Below are positions 1-7,920 of a stretch of 64,000 nt of DNA, one piece after another; position 1 is the stretch's first letter, and every line of letters begins with the position of its first letter. This DNA comes from Betaproteobacteria bacterium. Lineage in GTDB: Bacteria; Bdellovibrionota_B; Oligoflexia; Silvanigrellales; Silvanigrellaceae. The notes under the pieces were generated by a model. That model was not told the DNA's origin, did not search any database, and saw only the letters and a program-made list of their open reading frames with translations. The stretch is from the NCBI GenBank assembly GCA_016868315.1, contig VGHE01000006.1, forward strand, positions 124,001 to 188,000, in the 5' to 3' direction. A program made the position numbers and the translations under genes.

Positions 1-400
1 ATGCCTTCACCCCGAAAACAACGGAGACTCCTGTGGGTTGGTTTAATCCCACGACACTAAAGGGCACCTCGGGTGGCCAGACCTGCGCCTCATTGCGCAG
101 ATGTCCAAATCCACTCAACCCCTGAATCATTCCACCCACTTTTGCTGCGTGCTCGGAAGACCAGGTGGTTTTCACCACGCCATTGACGCGCGAGAGCATT
201 CCTTGCGCCAGCAGGACACACATTTGGTCCAGGGTCGCAGGCGTGAACTCGGTGGCCACCACGTTGATCCGGATGGACGCGCAAGGCTTCGCACCTTCAA
301 TTCGGGCGGCGGCCTCACCGGGCATCACGAACACATCACGCGTGGATTCGTTGATGAGGAACATCGCCAAAGGCACGAGGGCAGAAGCAGCTGCAGACAT
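1..400 (-). CDS. Unknown protein, C-terminal part beyond the window
   Basis: The minus strand is open from an ATG at 400 down to the window edge, giving 133 codons with no stop. It begins 12 bases after the stop of the next upstream gene, so the two are probably cotranscribed. The visible part starts MSAAASALVPLAMFLINES and continues as an ordinary mixed protein with no signal peptide, membrane helix or catalytic motif that I recognise. The ribosome binding site is weak (ggtg, about 5 bases before the ATG). I do not recognise the family. Confidence 0.6.
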   Translation of the reverse strand, partial: MSAAASALVPLAMFLINESTRDVFVMPGEAAARIEGAKPCASIRINVVATEFTPATLDQMCVLLAQGMLSRVNGVVKTTWSSEHAAKVGGMIQGLSGFGHLRNEAQVWPPEVPFSVVGLNQPTGVSVVFGVKA

Positions 401-412
401 CGTTTCACCAGG

Positions 413-1129
413 TCAGTTGGCTGTTGCAGGAGCGGAATTCGAGGGCGCGGCAGGAACCTCGGTTGCATCGGAGTTACTTTCCGGTGCTCCGAATAGATTT
501 GAGTTTTCGAGCAACGCAACATCTGCGGCTGAAGTCGGACGGAGTGCAGAGCCATCCAATTCAAGATTCACAACCTTAGCTCCGGATTCCGACGAACTCG
601 AGAGCGGATTAAGATTCACCGTTTTTCCTGCAACATTTACACTCAACAAACCACACTTGAAGCTTGCAAGCGTCAAACGAGGAAAGCGCAATGCAATCGG
701 ATTCCCCTCTTTGGTCCTCAGGGTTGCTGGTTTGCGGGCAATATCTTTGAAAACCTCACGCAACGGAGCAACGAGGGAAATCTTGAGAACTCCATTCGAG
801 TATATTTCACTCCCTTGTGATTTTACGCTGCCTTGCCATCCGGGATTTGAGGTCTGTGCTGATTCAGCAGATCCGCACGAGCCCTTGAGACGCGTGCTGA
901 GGTTCATTATGCCGTTGCGTCGTGCAAGGATCTCTGCGTCGAGGCCACCCTTCTTACCACCTTGGTAAGGTGCGTAGATTCCAAAAAACTGAACCTGCCG
1001 TAAGGAAAAGTCGACAGTAATTTTGCTGTCGTTCTTGGGTTCGGCAGCCACTGCGCGACCTCCAAAGGTTATTCCCACAACCAAAACACCGAGAGCATAA
1101 AAGAATGTATTTCCCCAGAAAGATCTCAT
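413..1129 (-). CDS. Exported protein of unknown function
   Basis: 238 residues. The N-terminus has a basic start, a hydrophobic stretch (about 8-27) and a likely signal peptidase I site after AVAAE-like residues, so the mature protein should be periplasmic or outer-membrane associated. The C-terminal 40 residues are rich in Ser, Ala, Asn and Pro and are probably disordered. A ggag sequence lies about 9 bases before the ATG. It sits between an unknown membrane coiled-coil gene (16 bases upstream) and another unknown gene (12 bases downstream), as one minus-strand operon. No domain recognised. Confidence 0.7.
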   Translation of the reverse strand: MRSFWGNTFFYALGVLVVGITFGGRAVAAEPKNDSKITVDFSLRQVQFFGIYAPYQGGKKGGLDAEILARRNGIMNLSTRLKGSCGSAESAQTSNPGWQGSVKSQGSEIYSNGVLKISLVAPLREVFKDIARKPATLRTKEGNPIALRFPRLTLASFKCGLLSVNVAGKTVNLNPLSSSSESGAKVVNLELDGSALRPTSAADVALLENSNLFGAPESNSDATEVPAAPSNSAPATAN

Positions 1130-1145
1130 GCTATCTACTCCGAAT

Positions 1146-2537
1146 TCAGGTTGCGACGGACTCTAGCTCGTCCTGATTGTTCTCGTGTTGCACGTGTGTC
1201 AGTTGCATTTCCAACGACATCGCCTGGAAGTTCGACTCCAAGGTCAGCATCCAGCGGTGTATCTCGCGCCAGAGACCCAGGTCGACAATCTGTCCGTAGC
1301 TTATCTGGCTCAACATCACGCGCATATCCCTGAGAAGATCAGGAAGCTTCACGATGTTTTTAGCCAAGTCGACTTTGTAATCGTAATCAATATCAATTGA
1401 GAAATTCTCATCTATAATTGCCTTCACGCGTGCGAAGCTGTCGCGCAGAATAACCTCATTGTGTCCCTTCATCAGGCGCGACAATTTGTCGTTGGACTCC
1501 TGAAGGCGCGCAACCAAAGCCGCTCTCTCAGCCTCAACATTCAGGAGCCTGTCCACTTCTTGTTTGAACCAGCTAAATGTGCTGGCCATGTCGTCTGGAA
1601 GTGATCCAAAAAGCTCCTTGAGTCTTGGTTTGTAAAGGTCTACAAACGAAACAAGCCCGGCTGTCACGGATGGGTTCTTCTCAGCACGCTGGAACTCGGA
1701 GCGTAATTCGCGCAATTCTTCGAGCGTTCTGCGCACGGTCTCAAGTGGTGCTTCGCCGAGAATATCTTTGATTTCCTCAGCTGCAATCACTCCTTCATCG
1801 GCAATCTGTAAGCGACGCTCCTCGCGTCGGCGCAACTCCGCCATGTTGGCAAGCTGGTTCTCGATTTCACGCTTTCGATTCCACAAACTAAATGCCACAG
1901 GAGCGCACAGCGGTATACTAACAATCAAGAGACAAAGGAACAGGGCAAGATTGAAGCCACGCTTGACGCTTGCCATACGCTCGAGAGCATTCTCACGACG
2001 CTGCTCGATCCGTTGAATATTCTCTTCGTAGCGATCGCGATTTTGGAAGTGAAAAATCGCATCGCAAAGATGCTCTGCGTTGTCCGCATAGGGAAGCAAC
2101 CGATTGAGCGTCTTGTATCGGGCGTATTTGTGAAGAATATGAGACTCTGCATGTGCCAAATTTTGATCGATGAACTGCTTTGAACGCTGGTGATTCAGCA
2201 AAAACTTCTGTCGCTCAACATCTTGCAACACATTCCAAAGACGCAGGGTGTTGGTCAGGTCATCCACTTCATTTTGAAGCCGCCACATATCACTTTGCAG
2301 TGCCTCAACTGCGGTCAGGCGTTTCGACAAAACCGTGTATGCATCTTTGGCCTGAAGCCATTGCCGAGCCTGACTCGGGATCGTACTCCGGCCAAACTCT
2401 TCAAGTAATAGCAACGATCGCTCGGCACGGCGGATGTGAACAGCTCTCAGCTCACGCGGATCCTGGGAAGAGGTCACCGCGAGAACACCAAGATGCATTC
2501 CAAGACGAGAAAGCTCATCTGAGGTCACAAAAGTCAT
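1146..2537 (-). CDS. Membrane-anchored coiled-coil protein, unknown
   Basis: 463 residues. Long charged helices rich in Glu, Arg, Leu and Gln flank one strong hydrophobic segment (about 203-222, reading LALFLCLLIVSIPLCAPVAF), so it is predicted to be a single-pass membrane protein with coiled coils on both sides. There is no signal peptide. Start: ATG at 2537, with ggga about 6 bases upstream. It is the first gene of a three-gene minus-strand set that includes an exported protein, which hints at a shared envelope role; that is inference. No named family recognised. Confidence 0.7.
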   Translation of the reverse strand: MTFVTSDELSRLGMHLGVLAVTSSQDPRELRAVHIRRAERSLLLLEEFGRSTIPSQARQWLQAKDAYTVLSKRLTAVEALQSDMWRLQNEVDDLTNTLRLWNVLQDVERQKFLLNHQRSKQFIDQNLAHAESHILHKYARYKTLNRLLPYADNAEHLCDAIFHFQNRDRYEENIQRIEQRRENALERMASVKRGFNLALFLCLLIVSIPLCAPVAFSLWNRKREIENQLANMAELRRREERRLQIADEGVIAAEEIKDILGEAPLETVRRTLEELRELRSEFQRAEKNPSVTAGLVSFVDLYKPRLKELFGSLPDDMASTFSWFKQEVDRLLNVEAERAALVARLQESNDKLSRLMKGHNEVILRDSFARVKAIIDENFSIDIDYDYKVDLAKNIVKLPDLLRDMRVMLSQISYGQIVDLGLWREIHRWMLTLESNFQAMSLEMQLTHVQHENNQDELESVAT

Positions 2538-2650
2538 ACTGTTCCCGATGCGTCATGGGCGTGTCTGGAAGAAACGCCCCGATGAATGAAGATGGAAGTC
2601 TGACAAGAGTATGACCTGAATCGCTTGCCCGGGAAACCAATGCGGGCGTC

Positions 2651-2682
2651 AAAACCCTGGATCATCTCCGGGGCGGTTTTTT
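2651..2682 (+). terminator. Terminator-like hairpin upstream of prfC
   Basis: AAAACC pairs with GGTTTT around an inner CTGG/CCGG stem, followed by a run of six T. It lies between divergent genes, about 90 bases before the prfC start, where no gene needs terminating on the plus strand. It could be a leader attenuator for prfC. The stem has a bulge, so the call is tentative. Confidence 0.35.
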
Positions 2683-2772
2683 CATCGGAAACCGCAAATT
2701 TTACTGAGTTTTTTTGCCTTGCCGCGGGACGGCGGATTGTGGTAGGGCTCGCGTTGCACTGAGGAGAGCACC

Positions 2773-4416
2773 ATGCCTGCAGATTTACGTGAACTTGAAG
2801 AACAAACTCGGCGGCGGCGCACATTTGCCATCATCTCGCACCCGGACGCCGGTAAAACGACTCTGACCGAAAAGCTGCTGCTCCTTGGAGGAGCCATCCG
2901 GCTTGCCGGTTCGGTGAAAGCCAAAAAATCAAAAAAGTTTGCAACATCTGACTGGATGGAGCTCGAAAAGCAGCGCGGAATCTCGGTATCGACGAGCGTT
3001 ATGAATTTTGAGTACCGAAATTACGTCTGCAATCTGCTCGACACACCGGGTCACCAAGACTTCTCCGAAGATACCTACCGAACACTCGCTGCTGCCGATG
3101 CCGCCATCATGCTCATCGACGGCGCGAAAGGCGTTGAGCCTCAGACCATCAAACTCTTCGAGGTCTGCAAAATCCGCCAAATCCCCATCTTCACGTTTGT
3201 GAACAAGATGGATCGCGACGCCCGAGATCCGTTCGACCTGATGGATGAAATCGAGCAGGTGCTGGGCATTCAAACCTACCCCATGACCTGGCCCATCAGT
3301 AGTGGTGAGCGTTTCAAGGGGGTCATCGAACGCAAAAGCCGCCTCGTTCACTTCTTCCAGGGGCGTAATACAACCCTCGAAACGCCAGCTCAGCTGATTC
3401 CTCTGTCCGACACCGAGCAGCTTAATTCACTTATCCCTCAATCAGATCTTGAATCGACACTCGAGGGGCTTGAGATGGTCGACACAGCTGGCAACGAGTT
3501 CAGCGAGGAAGCATTCCTGCGCGGTCAAATCTCGCCGGTTTTCTTCGGCAGTGCGATGACCAACTTCGGAGTCCGCGCATTTCTCGAGTCCTTTCTCGAA
3601 ATGTGTCCTGGTCCAAGTGCGAAAGGTAGCAGTGTTGGTCCCGTCGACCCGCTGTCTTCGAACTTCAGCGGCTTCGTGTTCAAAATTCAGGCCAATATGG
3701 ATCCCAAGCACCGCGACCGCATTGCGTTTCTGCGCATCGTGAGTGGTGTGTATGAAGCTGGGTTAATGGTAAACCATTCGCGCCTTGGACGCGAAATTAA
3801 ACTGACCCAGCCACAACAATTCTTCGCGCAGGAGCGCACAGCGAGTGAGCGCGCCTATGCAGGTGACATCGTGGGCATCTACGATCCTGGAATTTTTGCC
3901 ATCGGCGATTCGCTGACCGAGCAACAAAAATTCGAGTTCGAGGGCATCCCACAATTTGCTCCGGAAAATTTCGGCGTGGTGCGCACAAACAGTGCTCTCA
4001 AACGGAAGCAGCTCCTCAAAGGTCTGCTGCAGCTGTGCCAAGAGGGAACAGTTCAGATGTTTGTGGATGAGTCCCGTGCGGCGAGTGATCCTATCCTGGC
4101 AGCGGTTGGTGTTCTGCAATTCGACGTGCTTCTGTTCCGTTTGCGAAATGAATACAACGTTGACTGCTCGCTGGACATTCTCCCCTACAAACATGCCCGC
4201 TGGACAAACATCTCTGACACCGAAATTGCAGAGGCGAAGGCAAAAACCGATGCCACTGTCGTGCGTGACATGCAGGGTAACGCGTTGTTCCTGTTCCGTA
4301 ACGATTTCAACATTACTTACTTCCAAGAGACCTGTCCTAAAGTTCCCTTGTTCCGTAGCAACGCCAAGCTCCAGGGCAACATGATGCGCTCTGCGTCATC
4401 ATTCTTTGACGAGTGA
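2773..4416 (+). CDS. prfC: Peptide chain release factor 3 (RF3)
   Basis: Translational GTPase that removes RF1/RF2 from the ribosome after peptide release. 547 residues, close to the usual 520-550. The G1 motif SHPDAGKTTL lies near residue 22, G3 DTPGHQDF near 92 and G4 NKMDR near 146; the N-terminal SGAIRxAGSVK-like segment and the KQRGISV switch region are typical of RF3 rather than EF-G. A gaggag ribosome binding site lies about 6 bases before the ATG. It is divergent from the coiled-coil gene and followed 12 bases later by a small membrane protein. Confidence 0.95.
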   Translation: MPADLRELEEQTRRRRTFAIISHPDAGKTTLTEKLLLLGGAIRLAGSVKAKKSKKFATSDWMELEKQRGISVSTSVMNFEYRNYVCNLLDTPGHQDFSEDTYRTLAAADAAIMLIDGAKGVEPQTIKLFEVCKIRQIPIFTFVNKMDRDARDPFDLMDEIEQVLGIQTYPMTWPISSGERFKGVIERKSRLVHFFQGRNTTLETPAQLIPLSDTEQLNSLIPQSDLESTLEGLEMVDTAGNEFSEEAFLRGQISPVFFGSAMTNFGVRAFLESFLEMCPGPSAKGSSVGPVDPLSSNFSGFVFKIQANMDPKHRDRIAFLRIVSGVYEAGLMVNHSRLGREIKLTQPQQFFAQERTASERAYAGDIVGIYDPGIFAIGDSLTEQQKFEFEGIPQFAPENFGVVRTNSALKRKQLLKGLLQLCQEGTVQMFVDESRAASDPILAAVGVLQFDVLLFRLRNEYNVDCSLDILPYKHARWTNISDTEIAEAKAKTDATVVRDMQGNALFLFRNDFNITYFQETCPKVPLFRSNAKLQGNMMRSASSFFDE

Positions 4417-4428
4417 GAGAACAACGTC

Positions 4429-4695
4429 ATGAAAGACAACGACAACTCCAAATCAAATGACTCTCAACAGCAGCAGGAGGGGAGCGACGCCAAGGTACTC
4501 CCCTTCCGCCGCCCAACACCACAACCGACTCTTCCCCGACGCAACCCTGCAGTTCCAGGAGCTACAGCGCGTGGCAAAGGAAAACGCCCAGAATCTCGGG
4601 GCGAGGCTTGGAAGGGAAAGGTTTTCCAGGTTCTCCAGCTTGCCATCCTCGCCGCAGCAGTCGTCCTAGCGTTGAAGAACTGCGGAAAAATATAA
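4429..4695 (+). CDS. Small tail-anchored membrane protein, unknown
   Basis: 88 residues. The N-terminal 60 are hydrophilic and disordered-looking (Asn, Ser, Gln, then Pro/Arg rich); the last 25 form one hydrophobic helix (VFQVLQLAILAAAVVLAL) ending in NCGKI. This is the layout of a C-terminally anchored inner-membrane protein. It begins 12 bases after prfC, so it is probably cotranscribed with it. No family recognised. Confidence 0.6.
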   Translation: MKDNDNSKSNDSQQQQEGSDAKVLPFRRPTPQPTLPRRNPAVPGATARGKGKRPESRGEAWKGKVFQVLQLAILAAAVVLALKNCGKI

Positions 4696-4728
4696 AAATC
4701 ATTGGGGATTTTTTTTATACACGGACAC

Positions 4729-4757
4729 TTGCGCTCCGTGTTCGGCTTTGTTACACA
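4729..4757 (+). promoter_or_regulatory. Possible promoter of tRNA-Asp
   Basis: TTGCGC (4729-4734) and TTACAC/TACACA (4751-4757) are spaced 16-17 bases apart and end 13 bases before the tRNA. Matches to the sigma-70 consensus are only moderate. A 7-bp inverted repeat (ACACGGA 4719-4725, TCCGTGT 4735-4741) overlaps it. Confidence 0.3.
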
Positions 4758-4770
4758 CCGTCTCTGCCGC

Positions 4771-4847
4771 GGGGGCGTAGTAGAGTTGGTTACAACGCTG
4801 GCCTGTCACGCCGGAGGTCGCGGGTTCAAGTCCCGTCGCTCCCGCCA
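4771..4847 (+). tRNA. tRNA-Asp (anticodon GTC)
   Basis: 77 bases with CCA encoded (4845-4847). The acceptor stem GGGGGCG/CGCTCCC pairs with one G-U, the anticodon stem is CTGGC/GCCGG with loop CTGTCAC (anticodon GTC), and the T arm is GCGGG-TTCAAGT-CCCGT. The discriminator base is G, as expected for tRNA-Asp. A rho-independent terminator follows within 10 bases. Confidence 0.97.
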
Positions 4848-4854
4848 TCCCCCT

Positions 4855-4886
4855 AAAACCCTGATTCGCGAGAATCGGGGTTTTTT
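4855..4886 (+). terminator. Rho-independent terminator of tRNA-Asp
   Basis: AAAACCC-GATTC / GAATC-GGGTTTT hairpin with loop GCGA and a run of six T, right after the tRNA-Asp CCA end. Confidence 0.9.
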
Positions 4887-4951
4887 ATTCCAAAAAACTC
4901 AAAAATGGACCCGATTCTTCCGATAAACTTTCAATTTCGTGGAGGGGTGCA

Positions 4952-6559
4952 ATGCTCACACCACATTACATGTTTTTGCTCATGATTGTTGTTGCCCTCG
5001 GTTGTAGCGGTAAGCTCAAAAGCAACGGGGTTGTTGACCCTCAACGCGCCGGTGCTGGCGCTAAAAGTGCATGTGACACGGGAAAAGCTGTTGCCTCGAA
5101 TTTGAACTCAACAGCTCCGGATTCCACAACTCAGCTGAAATTGAAAAACCCAAATGATCCTTCGCTTGGCATTGGATACTGGGATGCCATCTCGACCTCA
5201 AAAGATGGCTCTTTGGTTTCGAGGCGGTGCACCATTAACCTTCAGCCACACCCCAGCAAATCCGACGTTATAAATGTCTACATCGCCAAACACTGTGGCT
5301 ATGCACCACAGAGCCATGAATTTGCGAACGCCCGCAACACGTTCAATGTCTGGGTCGACGGCGGCTATTTCAGCGTCGAAGCTCTTTTCGAAAACAAGTC
5401 AGATTATGGAAGATTCGCGGCAGGAATTGAGCAATTTGCGGATTTGTTCGGAAAGGGAGCTGGAGTCACTGAGCAGTGGAACAGCAAAACTGTGAGCAGC
5501 GGCACAAACGGATGTATTTCGGAAACAACCAACGCAAAGAGCAAAGTCATGCCTGGACACCGGCTGGCATGCGTTTCTGCCGCAGATCTCGTCATTCTCG
5601 AAGCTCGAGTGAATGTGCCAGAAAAGTACAAACTTATTTTCGCAGAAATTTTAAACGCCGTGTCATCGCGAAGTAGCAATCTCTCAGGCATCAACGCCCG
5701 CGATCGGGAATTACTTGTGGCTCTGCAGTCTGCAAAGAATGCTCAGCTCTTATTAGGTCATGCACTTCGAGAGTTAGCTTTTGGCTTCAATGCAAACTTT
5801 TGTGCTGCGCCTGCAGGACACAAGGTGACTTTGCGAAAAGAAAACGACCCTCTCTGGCAAGGACCGTGGTGCAAGAATCCAACCGCGCGAGAATTTCTCA
5901 TTGCCGATATTCGCCTCAGGCTTTCAGAAGAACTCTACACCGAGCACATGAAAAGCATCATCGAGATGCCAGCCTCAACGGACTACTCGGACAGCAGTGC
6001 AATTGTAGCCTTGCACGATCAAATCTGGGGATGTCACATCGAAAATTTGAACCAGATTCAGCCAAACAAAGCGGCAAGCCTGAACGCGTGCGACCGCGCA
6101 AGATTTAAACGACTGATGTGGCAAACCTGGATAGCAGAATACAAGACCCGGCTAGAAGATTTCCCCCAAGAAAAAAAGAACCTCTTCGGGCTAAACACGG
6201 CAACCTACTTCACACTGGGAGTAAACGCTCTTCCCAATCAGGCTGCCGTGGATGCTAACGATCATTCAAAAAGCCTGGCGAAAATCTTCACTCTGCCAAC
6301 TGAGACTCGCTTTATTCAATCTGGATCCGGCGCACCTGAACAAACGCTTTTGCTTTCTTTTTCACCGGCATCCGAACAGATGTTTTTCACCAAGAAGGAC
6401 AGCGGTTCGCTTCTCTCGGTTTTAGGCTCCGTGCCATTTGCCGCACTTTCTACGATTGATGGTGAAGCAACATCAGGTGGCGCATCAATTACACCGCTTC
6501 CAAAAGTCGAAGGCGATGAGGAGGAGGAGCTGCCGGCACGCCGCGCAGGCGGCTGCTAA
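4952..6559 (+). CDS. Large lipoprotein, unknown function
   Basis: 535 residues. It opens with a hydrophobic signal sequence ending in ALGC, a good lipobox, so the mature protein is lipid-anchored at Cys18 or so. A ggagggg ribosome binding site lies before the ATG. The rest is soluble, with several Cys residues (possible disulfides) and an acidic run (EGDEEEELP) near the C-terminus. It stands alone between tRNA-Asp with its terminator and the convergent tRNA-Trp. I recognise no domain. Confidence 0.7.
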   Translation: MLTPHYMFLLMIVVALGCSGKLKSNGVVDPQRAGAGAKSACDTGKAVASNLNSTAPDSTTQLKLKNPNDPSLGIGYWDAISTSKDGSLVSRRCTINLQPHPSKSDVINVYIAKHCGYAPQSHEFANARNTFNVWVDGGYFSVEALFENKSDYGRFAAGIEQFADLFGKGAGVTEQWNSKTVSSGTNGCISETTNAKSKVMPGHRLACVSAADLVILEARVNVPEKYKLIFAEILNAVSSRSSNLSGINARDRELLVALQSAKNAQLLLGHALRELAFGFNANFCAAPAGHKVTLRKENDPLWQGPWCKNPTAREFLIADIRLRLSEELYTEHMKSIIEMPASTDYSDSSAIVALHDQIWGCHIENLNQIQPNKAASLNACDRARFKRLMWQTWIAEYKTRLEDFPQEKKNLFGLNTATYFTLGVNALPNQAAVDANDHSKSLAKIFTLPTETRFIQSGSGAPEQTLLLSFSPASEQMFFTKKDSGSLLSVLGSVPFAALSTIDGEATSGGASITPLPKVEGDEEEELPARRAGGC

Positions 6560-6568
6560 GAAAGCGAG

Positions 6569-6644
6569 TGGCAGGCCAGGAGGGATTCGAACCCACAACC
6601 CGTTGATTTGGAATCAACTGCTCTACCGTTGGAGCTACTGACCT
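6569..6644 (-). tRNA. tRNA-Trp (anticodon CCA)
   Basis: Read on the minus strand: acceptor AGGTCAG/CTGGCCT with discriminator G and encoded CCA. The anticodon stem GTTGA/TCAAC encloses loop TTCCAAA (anticodon CCA), and the T arm is GTGGG-TTCGAAT-CCCTC. It is 76 bases, starts 5' at 6644, and is convergent with the lipoprotein gene that ends at 6559. Confidence 0.96.
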
Positions 6645-6658
6645 TCGCGTGACCATGG

Positions 6659-6687
6659 ATGTAAGCTGGAAGGTCGCCTGTGGTCAA
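6659..6687 (-). promoter_or_regulatory. Predicted promoter of tRNA-Trp
   Basis: On the minus strand, TTGACC (6687-6682; five of six consensus bases) and TTACAT (6664-6659) are 17 bases apart, and the tRNA begins 14 bases after the -10. Confidence 0.45.
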
Positions 6688-6739
6688 GCTTTGACGGCTT
6701 TAGCGAAACATGTTTTCGTTGCGGCGGAGGTCTCGCCGC

Positions 6740-7339
6740 ATGATTAAAAAGAAACTGATTTCCGCAACTGTTGCCGGCTTGGGAAGCCGCTTGATTCCGG
6801 GTGCCACGGCCAAGTTGAACCGTGCGCTGAAGAATCTACCTCTCGAGTTCAGCGGCGCACTGCCCATTCTTGGACTCGAGAATTCTCGTCCCGACTACGA
6901 CGCCCTTTGTGACATCAGTTATGCAACGGCGCTCTCCGCAGGCTTTGACCTCCGAGCCGCAGACGACGTGGTTATTCCGCCGGGTGAATGGCGTCTGGTG
7001 GATTCAGGGCTTCGGCTGGCTCCACAGACAAACAGGCCGTCTTTCCGCATCCGCCTCGGACGCACCGGATTCGACGTTGTCGCCGAATTGCAGATCCGCC
7101 CCCGCAGCGGATTGGCAGTCAAACGAGGAATCACCGTCCTGAATGCCCCGGGCACAGTGGATGCTGATTATGAGGGCAAAATCATGACCTGCCTGATGAA
7201 CCACGGCAGAGAAGACTTCCGTATTCGGCGCGGGGACAAAATCTCGCAAGGCGTCTTTGCCCTCGCAATTCGCCCTCACAGCCTTGAAGTTGCAGATAAA
7301 ACCCGCGGAGATGGCGGGTTTGGCTCAACTGGGCGCTAA
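6740..7339 (+). CDS. dut: dUTP diphosphatase (dUTPase), N-terminally extended
   Basis: Hydrolyses dUTP to dUMP and pyrophosphate, keeping uracil out of DNA and supplying dUMP for dTMP synthesis. 199 residues. The five trimeric-dUTPase motifs occur in order: AGFDLRAADD, RSGLA, NAPGTVDADYEGKI with the catalytic Asp, RGDKISQG, and the C-terminal RGDGGFGSTGR that closes over the substrate. About 60-70 residues precede motif 1, against about 20 in typical enzymes of 150 residues. I chose the ATG at 6740 because ggagg lies 9 bases upstream; an earlier in-frame ATG at 6710 has no good site. Confidence 0.92.
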   Translation: MIKKKLISATVAGLGSRLIPGATAKLNRALKNLPLEFSGALPILGLENSRPDYDALCDISYATALSAGFDLRAADDVVIPPGEWRLVDSGLRLAPQTNRPSFRIRLGRTGFDVVAELQIRPRSGLAVKRGITVLNAPGTVDADYEGKIMTCLMNHGREDFRIRRGDKISQGVFALAIRPHSLEVADKTRGDGGFGSTGR

Positions 7340-7445
7340 TTGACTTAACGGCCAATCTTAGGCAGACTCCGAGACGAGCGCCATACACTGCAGCACATTT
7401 CTCCGTACCGTGCAGCAGACCTGGTGCCTATTTAGGAGCTGCCCA

Positions 7446-7799
7446 ATGGGCGATGCCAGTCAGGCAAAACGTTTTGGCCATGCGACGACTTCCGTTGCAC
7501 ACCCTGCTTTCGAAGACCACCTCGAGGTTGACTCCGAGGACACCCCAGCTCAGGAACGCATAGCGGTCATCTACTCGCACGATCCTGCTGTGAATACACC
7601 CAAGGGCTTCTCGCCGGACACCGTTGTCTGCTTCTCGTTTGAACAGCTCTTGTTGCTGCTTGAAGGTGACCGAGTCGATGCCATCTTGTTCGATGCCACC
7701 GTGAGCCATCACGAGAAGGCCTACATCACTGGCTGGGCAAGAATATTCCGACCTACGCTCACTGCGCATAAATTGCCCACCGAAAACGTGGCAAATTGA
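7446..7799 (+). CDS. Small protein of unknown function
   Basis: 117 residues from an ATG at 7446 with aggag 8 bases upstream; an upstream start at 7410 is possible. The middle (AVIYSHDP through AILFDATVSHHE) alternates hydrophobic strands and helices in a way that loosely recalls a receiver-type or Rossmann-like fold, but there is no clear phosphoacceptor set. It lies between dut and pilM, about 120 bases from the latter. A long overlapping reading frame on the other strand (7428-7886) is less convincing. Confidence 0.5.
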   Translation: MGDASQAKRFGHATTSVAHPAFEDHLEVDSEDTPAQERIAVIYSHDPAVNTPKGFSPDTVVCFSFEQLLLLLEGDRVDAILFDATVSHHEKAYITGWARIFRPTLTAHKLPTENVAN

Positions 7800-7920
7800 G
7801 CCTATCCTGCAGCCTCTGTCAGTGCTCTGACCGAGGCTGAAATCTTTTACATCAGTTCCTCGCGGCATTTCTTTCATCATGGGCATGGGCGCACGCTCGT
7901 GAAGAAAGGCTGCTCAAACA

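Noticed and set aside
165-968. Long plus-strand open frame over the first kilobase
   Set aside because: It is the antisense shadow of the exported-protein gene at 413-1129; it lacks a ribosome binding site and has an unnatural composition.
4719-4741. ACACGGA/TCCGTGT inverted repeat before tRNA-Asp
   Set aside because: No T-run follows on either strand and no gene pattern supports an operator; recorded only with the promoter.
7428-7886. 152-codon minus-strand frame opposite the small gene before pilM
   Set aside because: The plus-strand frame has a good ribosome binding site and follows dut in the same direction; the minus frame has no support.
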